From NCBI RefSeq assembly GCF_017104715.1, contig NZ_JAAGPI010000002.1, positions 1 to 64,000 of the forward strand: a stretch of 64,000 nucleotides of DNA, in the 5' to 3' direction. Below, in pieces: positions 46,218-54,089 of the stretch; positions within the stretch are counted from its first letter, which is position 1; each line of letters begins with the position of its first letter. Source of the stretch: Burkholderia sp. Ac-20365 (GTDB taxonomy: Bacteria > Pseudomonadota > Gammaproteobacteria > Burkholderiales > Burkholderiaceae). The position numbers and the translations under genes were made by a program. The notes under the pieces are model-generated. The model worked only from the letters and a program-made list of their open reading frames with translations. It searched no databases and was not told where the DNA came from.

Positions 46218-48242
46218 CTACCTCCTCGCAGGCGCCAAGGTTCCCATCGAGGCAAGCGTTACCTCCAGCTCACCGACTGCGGAGGAAAGCAATCCCACTG
46301 CCGAAGTCAGTTTTGTATGGAACTCGGCATTCGCCTTATCCAGCGTACGCTTGACTTCGGTCGCGAATGCGCCGTGTGCGTCTGCCAGAACGCGGCTCAC
46401 ACCAGCAAGGTATTCGTCGGCCTGCTTTTGCGCCGCGCCGAGATGGCCGGTAGATGTTTCGATTCGATTGAGAATGTCACCAGTCAATGCGGCCTCTCTT
46501 CGTGCGGACTCGACGGTGGCGCGCAACTCCGTGACAAGTTGGCCGATGCTGTCGCGATGAGCGCGATAGTCGCCCAGAAGTTCCTGGATGGCTCCCGCCC
46601 CGCTTGTCAGATTCCCAGCCGTCGCGGCGAGCTTGGTCGAGACATCGGCGGTTTGACCCATGACGCTGGCGACGCGCTCGCCAGCGGCGGCGAAGTTTCG
46701 CGACGCCGTACCCAATGCTTCAGCGCCAGCGTGCATACGGTCTACCGATGAAGCGGTGGTCTGGGTCAAGGTAGCGACGCTTTGCGCCATCTGCGTCGTC
46801 GCAACACCCAGTTCCTTGACAACGGCATCGACGGATTCGGACATTGCTGTAACAGCCCCAGTCGCACGCTCAGACATGGCGCTCTCGCGTGCCCGATTGT
46901 TCTCAAATACTTCTTTCTGCGCGCCACTCAGTGTGGTCAGCATCTCTCCCACATGCGTGCCAAGCGTTTCGAGCGTCGTCTGCAATTTCTGGCTCGTCTC
47001 CGACTGGGATGTCGCGACTAATTGGCGCAGTTGCTCGATGAATGCAGCCGATTGGGCGTTCATTGCCTCCTGTCGCGACTCCATCTTCTCGATGGCCTCC
47101 GCCATGCGCTGCGCCATCGCATCTGTCGAACGTTGGCTCGAAGCTTCGATGTTCGAGACCAGGGTGTGCAAGGTGGTAACGGCTTGCTGAATGCTCTGGG
47201 CGGTTTGCTGGTTAAGTTCGGTAAGCCCCGAAATCTGGCCGCCAAACAAGTCATTTAGACGTTGGCTGAAGCTCGTCATCACGTCCTGCAGCATCCGTCC
47301 GGCGCTTGCGCTCTGGTCGCCGCTGGCGCTTTTGACCGTTGCTGCAATTTCATCGAGCGGGCCTTTGAGACCCTGCTGGATGCTCTCCGCGATAACCTGT
47401 CCAAGAGCCGCATTGTTCTGGCGACCCGCCTCCGCGACCAGTGCGGTTTGTTCTTTGCTCGCCTCGATTTGCGCGTTAGTCAACTCACGCAGCAGCTCTC
47501 CCATCTCCTTGACGAGAGCGTCCTTCAATATTTTGGATTGGCTCGCCGACTCCTCCGATGCCTTGACCAGGCGCGCCAGGTATTCTTCGCCGGCCCCCGC
47601 CTCAAAGCGCGCGTCAATCGCATGAACGATTTCTTCTGTACGTCGGTACAGCGAGGCAAGGAGAAGCTTTTCGAAGAGCGTGGTTAGCATCGCCGCAGCG
47701 ATTGCCGAGGCGGACACAAGAAACGCCTCTCCCACCGAATGCATAAGTGATTCGAGGCTGCCGCGCACGGTCGCCGCGTTATCGCTGATTTGGAAAGCGT
47801 GAAGGCCTTCTATCAGCCCGCTGAATGTCCCGATGATACCGATGCCAGTAAAAATCCCGGGAACATGCTTAAAAAATTCGGTGCGCAAGCGGCTGTCGAC
47901 GACAACCTGGCTGTTGAAATACAGCTCGGCGGGCACGGTGGCGCGTACGGCGCGCACGACCATCTGTCCATCGCGCTCCTCACGCTGAACGTGCAACGAT
48001 TCGGCATACTCGTTCCAGAGATGCGCGAGCCGACGGTCGCCAGCGAATACCGCCTCGAACTGTGAAGGGTAATTTCCGTCTTCAAACCTTTCAATGCGAC
48101 GCTGAATAGAGCGCAGCCGAGCCAGATGCCTTATCGCCGGGCCGAAGAAAAACGCCATGACAGCAACCACGAGGGCGGCCAGAAATGCGCCCGTGACGAG
48201 TGCGGGCGTCGGTACGCCCGCAAGTAACGACTGGATGTTCAA
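46218..48242 (-). CDS. zorA: Zorya ZorA (MotA/ExbB-like motor subunit with long cytoplasmic tail)
   Basis: 674 residues. Transmembrane segments at about 14-36 (ALVTGAFLAALVVAVMAFFF), 128-150 (PGIFTGIGIIGTFSGLIEGL) and 175-200 (AFLVSASAIAAAMLTTLFEK), as in MotA/TolQ/ExbB proteins. A long Ala/Gln/Ser/Thr-rich coiled-coil follows (about 230-674), the cytoplasmic tail that in Zorya transmits the signal from the membrane motor to the DNA effectors. Five ZorA with two ZorB form the ion-driven motor in characterised systems. First gene of the operon; an AATATT-type inverted repeat lies 127 bases upstream. Confidence 0.95.
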   Translation of the reverse strand: MNIQSLLAGVPTPALVTGAFLAALVVAVMAFFFGPAIRHLARLRSIQRRIERFEDGNYPSQFEAVFAGDRRLAHLWNEYAESLHVQREERDGQMVVRAVRATVPAELYFNSQVVVDSRLRTEFFKHVPGIFTGIGIIGTFSGLIEGLHAFQISDNAATVRGSLESLMHSVGEAFLVSASAIAAAMLTTLFEKLLLASLYRRTEEIVHAIDARFEAGAGEEYLARLVKASEESASQSKILKDALVKEMGELLRELTNAQIEASKEQTALVAEAGRQNNAALGQVIAESIQQGLKGPLDEIAATVKSASGDQSASAGRMLQDVMTSFSQRLNDLFGGQISGLTELNQQTAQSIQQAVTTLHTLVSNIEASSQRSTDAMAQRMAEAIEKMESRQEAMNAQSAAFIEQLRQLVATSQSETSQKLQTTLETLGTHVGEMLTTLSGAQKEVFENNRARESAMSERATGAVTAMSESVDAVVKELGVATTQMAQSVATLTQTTASSVDRMHAGAEALGTASRNFAAAGERVASVMGQTADVSTKLAATAGNLTSGAGAIQELLGDYRAHRDSIGQLVTELRATVESARREAALTGDILNRIETSTGHLGAAQKQADEYLAGVSRVLADAHGAFATEVKRTLDKANAEFHTKLTSAVGLLSSAVGELEVTLASMGTLAPARR

Positions 48243-48917
48243 CTTCGGTCTCCCCGGTTAAGGGCTTATTTGTTAGCGTGTTTTCCTCGGCGCGTCCCTC
48301 TCCAGACGCGCTTCGGCAGCCAAACGACCGCCCCGGTCAAAATCGGCAGGTAGTCAGGCAATTTGCTCAATATTACGGCATATTCTTCCGAATATTAACG
48401 GAGAAGCGTCCAAATACTGCGAGCATGAGCTGATGTGCGAGGGGGCGGCGTCGTTGGACGGGTTAGACTCTCGAGCAATGTTCTAAATGCACCCAACATA
48501 CTTGGCTTTGGCTGTTCGAAGAGCTTGCCCATCCGGTCAGTAAATGGACCGGAGTATTGCTTTCGGTCGGACCGTGGTGCTCGCTGAAAAATCTGGCGGT
48601 GAACAATGCTTTGCTGGCCCCGGCCGCCCTACCGCCAGCTTGTTCGATTGAGTCGACCCACGTCGCGAGCAGCCTCCGTTCCCTGACCGCGCACAGGCCC
48701 TTCCATTTCCAGTCACCAAACATCAGGTGCTCAGTCGAATTACGCATCTTCAGTGAGGACTGTGGGGCATTTCGTCTTCGAGTGGACATTTGGCTTCGTT
48801 CACGTTGGGACTAAAGTTGTCCGCTGAACTTCAGACCGCACCGGCCCGCGGTACATCGCAAGTCTGTGCTCCTAGCGAAACCACGATGCGCGCGCCTTCT
48901 GTAGTTCAAAATCGTCC
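48243..48917. other. Divergent gap between zorA and HTH gene
   Basis: 675 bases, expected to carry the zorA promoter and that of the rightward HTH gene. Contains the inverted repeat at 48369-48396. A minus-strand frame (48463-48789) encodes a protein-like 108-residue peptide (containing FGDWKWKGLCAVRERRLLATW) without recognisable family; I leave it as a possible gene fragment. Confidence 0.4.
48369..48396 (-). promoter_or_regulatory. AATATT inverted repeat upstream of zorA
   Basis: AATATTACGG and CCGAATATT face each other across 9 bases in an AT-rich patch 127 bases before zorA. It may be a regulator site or part of the promoter. Confidence 0.35.
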
Positions 48918-50135
48918 GTGTCAGTATCTGTCGAGGATTACTACAGGACTCTGCCAAACACACCGTGTACTTATATGCCCTACGTCCATCAAGACTTTGA
49001 ACGCGAGAAGTTGTATGAAGAAATCTGGTCGGAGCCAGTCAGCAAGGTGTCAAAAAGGTATCAAATGTCTGATGTGGGTCTTCGAAAGATTTGTCTGAGC
49101 CTGGATGTCCCAGTCCCACCCCGCGGCTACTGGGAAAAACTTGCTGCCGGCAAGGCCGTGAAAAAGCCATCGCTGCCGCCAACCAAGGGAGCCACAACTT
49201 ACCGACGCTCGGTCTTCAGAAACCCACACGACGATGAGCTGTCACTGCGCACCCAGGCGCGAATCGATGAGGACGCCGCCAGTGCCCCGGATGCGCCGTC
49301 CATCAGCATGCGCACATCTATTGACGAATGCGTGCCCCTGGTCAAACGGATGGCGAAAAAACTCGAAGGTAGGCAGCGCGACTCCCGGACATGGCCATAT
49401 TGCGAAGGAGCCGGACTGATGCGGGCCGCCGTGTCTCCGCAGAACTCGCTGCGTGCGCTTCTCGTGCTGAACATGCTTATCGAGACACTAACGGGTGCGG
49501 GCTATTCGCTTTCCTCTGGCGGAAAAGAGGACGAGCCCGCATATGTGACGCTGCTTGGCAGCAGGTTGACGTTTCGCGTGAGGGAGCGAGCCCGCCAGGA
49601 GAATATCCCATTGTCCCGGGAGCAACTGGCCGAAAACAAGCGCGCCGGGTACAACCTGCACAGCCAAGGCTACGTCTACCATCCCACGAATGAACTGGAA
49701 ATATCAGCTTTCAGTGTCGGAAGCACCTATGCAGCGGCAACCGCTGCGGACAGTCGGAGCGCCTTGGTAGAAGCGAAGATGCAGGCGTTCGTTGGCAGGC
49801 TTCGACATCTGGTTATTCGTAATTCCGTACAAGCCGAGATGCGGATTGAACAACGGGCAGTCGCCGCTGTGCAAGAAGCCGAGCGCGCAAGGTTGGCGGC
49901 GGTTCGCCGAGCGGCATTTGAGCAACTCAAGCGGGTCGAAGAATGGGCCTCGAAGCTTGAGCGAGCGAATCGCCTGCGGACGCTCGCAAACGAATTCGAC
50001 CTTAAGAAGCTGAAGTCGTCCGACGATGTTATCGATGCCACATGGCTGCGACGTGCTGCAGACTGGCTGGACCCAACTGTCGAATGCCGATGGGACGATA
50101 TGGACAATGCGCCAGCTGGATACGGTGAGCTCTAA
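48918..50135 (+). CDS. Hypothetical protein with N-terminal HTH
   Basis: 405 residues. The N-terminal segment REKLYEEIWSEPVSKVSKRY, then SDVGLRKICLSLDVPVPPRGYW, is a helix-turn-helix seen at the start of a widespread but uncharacterised proteobacterial family. The middle (about 150-260) is unassigned, and the C-terminal 130 residues are a charged helical region likely to form a coiled coil (VQEAERARLAAVRRAAFEQLKRVEEWASKLERA). It is probably DNA-binding; the function is unknown. Start GTG 48918; ATG 48975 (MPYVHQDFEREKL) is an alternative closer to the conserved HTH. A hairpin (ACGGTCGG / CCGGCCGT) lies directly at the stop. Confidence 0.7.
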   Translation: MSVSVEDYYRTLPNTPCTYMPYVHQDFEREKLYEEIWSEPVSKVSKRYQMSDVGLRKICLSLDVPVPPRGYWEKLAAGKAVKKPSLPPTKGATTYRRSVFRNPHDDELSLRTQARIDEDAASAPDAPSISMRTSIDECVPLVKRMAKKLEGRQRDSRTWPYCEGAGLMRAAVSPQNSLRALLVLNMLIETLTGAGYSLSSGGKEDEPAYVTLLGSRLTFRVRERARQENIPLSREQLAENKRAGYNLHSQGYVYHPTNELEISAFSVGSTYAAATAADSRSALVEAKMQAFVGRLRHLVIRNSVQAEMRIEQRAVAAVQEAERARLAAVRRAAFEQLKRVEEWASKLERANRLRTLANEFDLKKLKSSDDVIDATWLRRAADWLDPTVECRWDDMDNAPAGYGEL

Positions 50136-50153
50136 CGGTCGGATGCCGGCCGT
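50135..50153 (+). terminator. Hairpin at the end of the HTH gene
   Basis: ACGGTCGG-ATG-CCGGCCGT, eight pairs with one G-T, starting at the stop codon. No T-run follows, so it is only a possible terminator. Confidence 0.35.
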
Positions 50154-50361
50154 AGGTAGGCTCAGTCAGTGCCAATGGTATCCAAAACGCCGGCGAGCGT
50201 TTGCCGCGACGGTGCCCAGCGTAGTGACCAACCTAGTTCATCGATGTGAGGCACTAAAGTGTTCAGGGCGGCAACAGCGGAGCGCGCCAGATGGCGCAGG
50301 CCACATCGAAACACAAAGGAGCGCGTCACGGCACGGAGCGCGCTTTCAAAAGGCAAATTCT

Positions 50362-50437
<76 letters not shown>

Positions 50438-50484
50438 ACGTCGTTGCAATATTAGCATGGCGGAATATTAATTTTCCATGCGAT

Positions 50485-50865
50485 GTGTCGGGGCGTACCA
50501 CGATAGTCTTTTTGAGACCAATGGCCTTGAGGTTGTCGACGATTTCCGAATACCCGCCCATTCCGTTCCCGCGGAGATGACTTCAATCCGGGAGACGGGG
50601 GCCATCTGGATTTCTCCAGGCTGTTGCCGCGCGTTCACGCCACTCTCCTTCGGCGGGTGCGCTCAGCCATGCCATAGTGGTAGTTCAGCATGTCAAAGCG
50701 ATAACTCTCAAACTCGATGGGGTTCTGGTCGGCGAGGGATGCGAGGTTGCCGGCAATCCAAATGTGGCGGCAGGTTGTAGTCCGTCGTCGATGCATTCGT
50801 CCGGTCGAGCGGAACGGGAACACTGATGTCCGTCAGAAGGCGCGTATCAAAATGCACCTTCGTTC
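50485..50865 (-). pseudogene. Decayed fragment of a recombinase-ParB module
   Basis: This stretch aligns base by base with the junction of the intact recombinase and parB genes around 61380-61745. The recombinase end appears as KVHFDTRLLTDISVPVPLDR, then after a one-base deletion as LADQNPIEFESYRFDMLNYH, ending at the stop at 50635. The ParB start follows (VNARQQPGEIQMAPV, intact copy MNSRQQPREIRMVPV) and, after another frameshift, EIVDNLKAIGLKKTIVV. Both sides are cut off: the rest of the recombinase is replaced by the WYL gene, and the rest of parB by sequence leading to tRNA-Ala. Confidence 0.85.
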
Positions 50866-51758
50866 AACATGTACGTCTCAACTTCTAACCGGTTCTTTAG
50901 AGCAATCTGCTGCGCCTCCGGTTTGGCTTCGCCTTCGAGGTCCAGGCGCAGATGTCGCAGAGCGTAGAAGAGAAACGCCTGTCTGCAATGGAACTCGACT
51001 TGTCCGTTCTCCATCCCAAAATCAAGTTCAATGGCAAGTCTGTGCGACTTGCTCAGTTCGGGATGCGGAATCAATACTAAAGGCACTATGGTGTGCCACT
51101 TCACATCATCATCCGGACTTGCGGCGGCCGGCTCAAAGCTGTCAACCTCCAGCATGCGCGCAACAACGAAGTCCAGAAACTGGTTGCGCATGTGGCAGTA
51201 GGCGCGTGCGTGCCAGCGGAAGCCATCGTGAGCAAGTGCATGCGGAGAAATCGTACGCGGGGAAGGCTGTGGTCGTGTCATCGATTGGTACAACACGCGT
51301 ATCGCACAGCGCTCGCGAATGGCTCGAAGAAGCGCGACCAATACATCGACACGGATGGTTCGACCTGGATGTGGCACTGTTGCGACCGGAGGCGCCCAAG
51401 TGATGAAGCTGCTTTCCTCTGAGTCCAGCCCGGAAGCGTGCGACAACAACTCGTTGAGATAGCGACCAGAGTCGCTCGACGGGTACAGCGGCTTAAAGTC
51501 GGCAGACGCTATGTAGACCCGGGAGCTGCGGTCGTAATTTAAGTTAGTCGACGCCAGTTCCGTATATTTAGCGATGTCTAGCGACGCTTGGGGCACGGAA
51601 ATGCCAAAGAACTCTGTGAGGTCACTGCGGTTGAGACGGCCGTCCCACCGAAGTCGAAAGTCAATGAATTCCAGGCGACGGTCCTGGCTCCACCGACCAG
51701 GGGCGCGGCTACTGGATGACCCTGTTGGGTCCGATGTGGTGGGCAAGCGTTCGGGCAT
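50847..51758 (-). CDS. WYL-domain transcriptional regulator of the Wadjet operon
   Basis: 303 residues from ATG 51758 (MPERLPTTSDPTG). The frame stays open to 51986 but would run into jetA, and that extension lacks the family pattern. N-terminal winged helix (RRLEFIDFRLRWDGRLNRSDL), WYL domain (AIRVLYQSMTRP, SPHALAHDGFRWHARAYC, about 155-200) and C-terminal WCX-type extension. The architecture is that of BrxR/CapW-like regulators, which repress defence operons and respond to nucleic-acid or nucleotide ligands. Divergent from jetA across about 140 bases that contain inverted and direct repeats. The stop codon and last few residues fall inside the decayed recombinase sequence, so the natural C-terminus may be altered. 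Confidence 0.85.
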   Translation of the reverse strand: MPERLPTTSDPTGSSSSRAPGRWSQDRRLEFIDFRLRWDGRLNRSDLTEFFGISVPQASLDIAKYTELASTNLNYDRSSRVYIASADFKPLYPSSDSGRYLNELLSHASGLDSEESSFITWAPPVATVPHPGRTIRVDVLVALLRAIRERCAIRVLYQSMTRPQPSPRTISPHALAHDGFRWHARAYCHMRNQFLDFVVARMLEVDSFEPAAASPDDDVKWHTIVPLVLIPHPELSKSHRLAIELDFGMENGQVEFHCRQAFLFYALRHLRLDLEGEAKPEAQQIALKNRLEVETYMLNEGAF

Positions 51759-51773
51759 CGTCGGAATTCTCTC

Positions 51774-51833
51774 ACGAGTAGTAAAAAAGATGTGCGAATA
51801 AAAACTAGACTCGTATAGAAAGTAGTCGTATAG
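51774..51833. promoter_or_regulatory. Candidate WYL operator between regulator and jetA
   Basis: Inverted ACGAGT (51774-51779) and ACTCGT (51809-51814), plus two direct copies of TCGTATAG (51811-51818 and 51826-51833), in an A/T-rich divergent promoter region. BrxR-type regulators bind inverted repeats in exactly this location. Confidence 0.5.
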
Positions 51834-51898
51834 TGGCTCCAGCAGATTGTCTCGGAGGTCCAAGTGGATAGCGTCACTGGTTACCGTTTCGTTGGGAG

Positions 51899-53368
51899 AT
51901 GGGCGTGAAGGCGCTTCGGGGCGCAGCGGCCCTGCGCAATCTGCGCGACCAACCCCTCTGGCGCCTGTTGGCAGCCAACAAGGCACCCGTAATAATTGCC
52001 TTGTTCCAGTCGCTTTTCACGGGCACTGACAAGGCGTTGCCAAGTTCGGTGCTTCATGAGCGCCTCGCTCGTGACATCGATTCGCTTCGCTCGACCGGCG
52101 AAGACCTTCCCCAAACGTCCCAAGCGTACGTCTCTGAGTGGCTCAATCAAGGCTGGTTGACGCGCCGGTTTCCCCTCGGGGCTCCCGAAGAAGAGTACGA
52201 ATTGTCGGCCGAAGCGCTTACTTCGGTGCGCTTTGTCACGGGACTCTTGACGCCGAGAACGACCGCCACAGAGAGCCGGCTTTCGGTGGTCATTCACCAA
52301 CTGTCGCGACTGGCTGAAGAGACCAATACCAACCCCGAAGCACGCTTGGCAGCGCTGCGCGCTGAGCGCGAGCGTATCGACACGGCCATCGCTGATGTCG
52401 AGCGTGGCAGCGCGAAGGTGCTGCCCCCGGACCGCGCCATCGAGAGCGCGCGCGAAGTCATCGCTCTGGCCCAAGACCTTGCGGCCGACTTCCGAAGCGT
52501 CCGTGACGAGTTCGAGCGGTTGAACCGGGGGCTGCGGCAGAGCCTCATGGAGAACGAAGGTAGCCGTGGTGACGTGCTTGAACAGCTTTTTGCCGGCGTT
52601 GACCTTATCGGCGAGAGCGATGCTGGTCGCACTTTCAACGCGTTTTGGCGGTTGCTGACAGACAGCGAGCAAGCCGCCACTCTTCGAGAGTCGTTGGACG
52701 AAGTGACGAGCAGGCCCTTTGCGCGACAGTTGGAATCGCACGAACGCAAATTCCTGCATGGGCTAACGGGCGCGCTGTTGAACGAAGGACGAGCGGTACA
52801 CGACGTGTCGCAGCACTTTGCACGGAGCCTCAAGAGCTTCGTGCAGAGCCGCGAGTTTCTTGAGCACCGGCGGCTGCACCGCCTACTGAAAGAAGCAACG
52901 CAGGCAGCGCTCACCGCCAAGAATGCAGTTCGCCCCAATGAGCAGGTTGGTTTCGAGCTCATGCAGTCTAGCAGCCGCATCCGGTCAGTATCACAGTGGG
53001 CGCTCTATGACCCCACGCAACGAGTGACGGATTCGTCAATGCGGGTTGCGGAACCCTCTGAGCTCGACCTGGAAACCGTGAGCGAGCTCGTGCGGCAGTC
53101 GGAAATCGACTTTCGAACGCTCAAAGCCCACTTGCGGACCATTCTCGAGCGCCAGTCGCAGGTCACCATTGCTCAAACACTAACCGAGTTTCCAGCGGAA
53201 CAAGGTCTTGGTAGCGTTGTTGGCTATATGGCGTTGGGTGCCAGGCACGGCGAGGTCACGGACAGCACCGAGCTCGTCTCATGGGAAGGCGACGACGCGA
53301 CCCAGCGTCGCGCCAAAATTCCAACCATCTATTTCATGAGGGAGCGCTATCTTGAACTCGTTGACTGA
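51899..53368 (+). CDS. jetA: Wadjet type I JetA (DUF3375)
   Basis: 489 residues, DUF3375 family. JetA is the kleisin-like subunit that bridges the SMC-like JetC heads (MukF-like role). Seen: N-terminal winged-helix region (about 1-110: LWRLLAANKAPVIIALFQSLF, LHERLARDIDSLR, SEWLNQGWLTRRF), a long central coiled coil (about 135-330) and a C-terminal head-binding domain. Wadjet recognises small circular DNA by loop extrusion and cleaves it, defending against plasmids. Start ATG 51899; a GTG two codons later at 51905 has better spacing to the TGGGAG before it. Overlaps jetB by 17 bases. Confidence 0.95.
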   Translation: MGVKALRGAAALRNLRDQPLWRLLAANKAPVIIALFQSLFTGTDKALPSSVLHERLARDIDSLRSTGEDLPQTSQAYVSEWLNQGWLTRRFPLGAPEEEYELSAEALTSVRFVTGLLTPRTTATESRLSVVIHQLSRLAEETNTNPEARLAALRAERERIDTAIADVERGSAKVLPPDRAIESAREVIALAQDLAADFRSVRDEFERLNRGLRQSLMENEGSRGDVLEQLFAGVDLIGESDAGRTFNAFWRLLTDSEQAATLRESLDEVTSRPFARQLESHERKFLHGLTGALLNEGRAVHDVSQHFARSLKSFVQSREFLEHRRLHRLLKEATQAALTAKNAVRPNEQVGFELMQSSSRIRSVSQWALYDPTQRVTDSSMRVAEPSELDLETVSELVRQSEIDFRTLKAHLRTILERQSQVTIAQTLTEFPAEQGLGSVVGYMALGARHGEVTDSTELVSWEGDDATQRRAKIPTIYFMRERYLELVD

Positions 53369-54089
53369 CCCTACCGACGAAAGCGTCGCTGGCGAGCACG
53401 CGCCCGATACCCCAGTTGCTGAGACTGCGACGTTCCGAGGCGATACCGGTTCGCTTCCAATTGATACCAGGCGGGTGCTGGTACAACTGCTTCTGGGCCC
53501 TTCCGTGGACGCCCGGCGCCAGTCAAAGCTCTGGCCGGTGCTGCTTCGCGATGAAGCCGTCGTCCGCTCGCGCATGCATGACCTCTTTCTCGAGGTCGTC
53601 ATTGACCACGAGCAGCGAGTCGCGTTCACGCGGCAGGTCGCCTCCGAGGACATCGATGTCCCCATCCTTCTTCGCAAGGCATCGCTCACCTTCCTGGATA
53701 CAGCGTTGCTGCTCTTCTTGCGACAGCGCCTGACTCAAGCCGACGCGCAGGGCGAACGGGCTGTCGTGTCGCGCGATGACATGCAAGAACACCTGTCGGT
53801 GTTCGAACGGGGGAACAACCCCGACCACGCAAAATTTGAGAAGCAAATCGTCAACGCCGTCGACAAAGCCAAGAAGCTCAGCCTGCTGCAATTCGTTCGC
53901 GGCTCTGGCGAGAGGTACGAAGTCTCACCGACGCTCAAGCTCCTCTTCTCGGCTGAAGAAATTCAAGACCTGGCACGAACTTATGCCGCTCTGGCGTCCT
54001 CGCATTACGCGATAAACACCGGCGAAGGCAACGCCACTGAAGACGATGCATCGGCCAGCAGTGCCGAAAACGAGGAGGACTCGCTGTGA
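53352..54089 (+). CDS. jetB: Wadjet type I JetB (DUF4194)
   Basis: 245 residues, DUF4194 family, the MukE-like partner of JetA. Two winged-helix-like regions: about 55-115 (LRDEAVVRSRMHDLFLEVVID...LRKASLTFLDTALLLFLRQRL) and about 130-210 (VSRDDMQEHLSVF...FEKQIVNAVDKAKKLSLLQFV). The acidic N- and C-terminal tails are usual. The TTG start at 53352 has GGGAG 8 bases upstream; a second TTG lies three codons later. The stop overlaps the GTG of jetC. Confidence 0.94.
   Translation: MNSLTDPTDESVAGEHAPDTPVAETATFRGDTGSLPIDTRRVLVQLLLGPSVDARRQSKLWPVLLRDEAVVRSRMHDLFLEVVIDHEQRVAFTRQVASEDIDVPILLRKASLTFLDTALLLFLRQRLTQADAQGERAVVSRDDMQEHLSVFERGNNPDHAKFEKQIVNAVDKAKKLSLLQFVRGSGERYEVSPTLKLLFSAEEIQDLARTYAALASSHYAINTGEGNATEDDASASSAENEEDSL

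Noticed and set aside
50154..50361. Integrase or attachment-site duplication on the 3' side of tRNA-Ala
   Set aside because: No second copy of the tRNA 3' end was noticed elsewhere in the window and no tyrosine integrase is present.
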